Positions 41,422 through 41,742 of a DNA stretch of 41,742 bases are shown here, one piece after another. The stretch lies in assembly GCF_900119735.1 (NCBI RefSeq), contig NZ_FPJW01000014.1, forward strand, positions 1 to 41,742, written 5' to 3'. Within the stretch, counting starts at the first letter, position 1; each line of letters starts with the position of its first letter. Source of the DNA: Marinospirillum alkaliphilum DSM 21637 (GTDB lineage: Bacteria; Pseudomonadota; Gammaproteobacteria; Pseudomonadales; Halomonadaceae). The notes under the pieces are model-generated. The model was given only the letters and a program-made list of their open reading frames with translations. It searched no databases and was not told the origin of the DNA. The translations under genes were made by a program, and so were the position numbers.

Positions 41422-41434
41422 CAGGCAAAGGAGG

Positions 41435-41742
41435 TGTTAATGGCCAACTAAACTGACCCTCTTCTGGCCATTAATTTTGACCCACCTCCGGGGTGGCTTT
41501 GGCCACCAGAACCAGTACCTTCCCTGAATCATTTTGCTCAAGGGGAAGGGGTTTGAAGGAGTGGGTTGTGATTCATAAAATCAAAGCACTACACGACAAC
41601 GGCCAGGGCCTTTCCGTCCGAGCCATCAGTAAGCAGTTGTCCATTTCTCGCAATACCGTTCGCAAGTATCTGCGCCTATCGGAAGCAGCCATTCATGGTC
41701 AGCAGTCCGATCCCAGCCGCACTAAAAAGCTGGATGATTACC
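41435..41742 (+). mobile_element. IS21-family insertion sequence, left end (partial)
   Basis: Two 19-nt repeats of the form TGGCCA-N7-TGACCC occur at 41441-41459 and 41465-41483, ahead of an IstA-type transposase start. Multiple short terminal repeats of this kind mark the ends of IS21-family elements. The outer end is placed at TGTTAATGGCC (about 41435) but could be a few bases away. The element continues beyond the window, so its right end and target duplication cannot be seen. Confidence 0.75.
41568..41742 (+). CDS. istA: IS21-family transposase IstA, N-terminal part (runs off the window)
   Basis: The frame opens at GTG 41568 with AAGGAG 6 nt upstream and stays open to the window end (58 codons). 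The protein shows the IstA N-terminal helix-turn-helix: IHKIKALHDNGQGLSVRAI, SKQLSISRNTVRKYLRL, then KKLDDY. The DDE catalytic domain and the helper ATPase IstB should follow outside the window. Confidence 0.88.
   Translation, partial: MIHKIKALHDNGQGLSVRAISKQLSISRNTVRKYLRLSEAAIHGQQSDPSRTKKLDDY

Larger units (their letters stand above)
38761..41434 (+). mobile_element. Integron gene-cassette array without integrase (CALIN-like)
   Basis: Four short units each end in a folded site of 48-89 bp that starts with an AAC-containing core (RYYYAAC type) and ends GGCGTTA or a variant, the hallmarks of attC. Cassette boundaries are about 38844, 39111, 39885, 40679 and 41375. In three of the four cassettes the gene is on the plus strand, with the stop codon inside or next to the following attC and a very short 5' leader, as in true cassettes. 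No intI gene or attI site is present in the window. The orientation puts any former integrase to the left, where lactate genes now lie. The right side is interrupted by an IS21-type element. Confidence 0.85.

Overview
The window is chromosomal DNA from a gammaproteobacterium. The closest fit is an Oceanospirillales/Pseudomonas-like marine lineage. This is inferred from gene order and protein motifs: def-fmt-rsmB facing lysM-dprA-tsaC-hemF-...-aroE, polA divergent from a DUF2782 gene, FabV as enoyl reductase, and an LldR-LldEFG-Dld lactate locus. No database search was run.

Layout. (1) 1-630: the 3' end of an rRNA operon, with the 23S-5S spacer, a 5S rRNA, a terminator, a duplicated 19-nt scrap of the 5S tail and a second terminator. 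(2) 0.6-9.8 kb: assorted core and accessory genes: an MDR oxidoreductase, an AEC permease, an AsmA-like protein, a DksA paralogue that has lost zinc-binding cysteines, a small secreted protein, FabV, a chemoreceptor and a small 2Fe-2S ferredoxin. (3) 9.8-25.4 kb: dense housekeeping DNA: polA, DUF2782, a lipid A-type acyltransferase, rsmB-fmt-def on the minus strand, then lysM-dprA-tsaC-hemF-FAD oxidoreductase-aroE-MOSC-dgt-ybaK on the plus strand, with many 1-4 nt overlaps. (4) 25.5-38.2 kb: a lactate island. A minus-strand unit, lldR followed by a DctB/DctD-like sigma-54 two-component pair, diverges from lldE-lldF-lldG, then the lactate permease, then a large FAD/Fe-S D-lactate dehydrogenase. 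Two LldR-type operators (17 bp, AATTGGT-N3-ACCAATT class) lie on the two divergent promoters. Together the genes import lactate, oxidise both enantiomers to pyruvate and sense the substrate.

(5) 38.2-41.7 kb: an accessory region. After about 600 bp of gene-free DNA with an 8-bp tandem repeat comes an array that I read as integron gene cassettes with no integrase in view. Five attC-like sites (four of them well formed or fairly so) separate four cassettes: a small antisense hypothetical gene, an HNH endonuclease, a TIR-domain protein with an N-terminal zinc-ribbon-like motif, and a ParD/ParE-type toxin-antitoxin pair. The left end of an IS21-family element then runs off the window. The TIR and HNH cassettes look like candidate anti-phage genes and are the most promising unexplored content here.

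Other structure outside the genes: a roughly 60-70 nt cruciform-forming repeat in inverted orientation on either side of the lactate permease gene, with sequence changes that keep the stems; a roughly 140-nt near-palindrome between ybaK and the DctD-like gene; and a 31-nt direct repeat with a 60-nt period between lldG and the permease.
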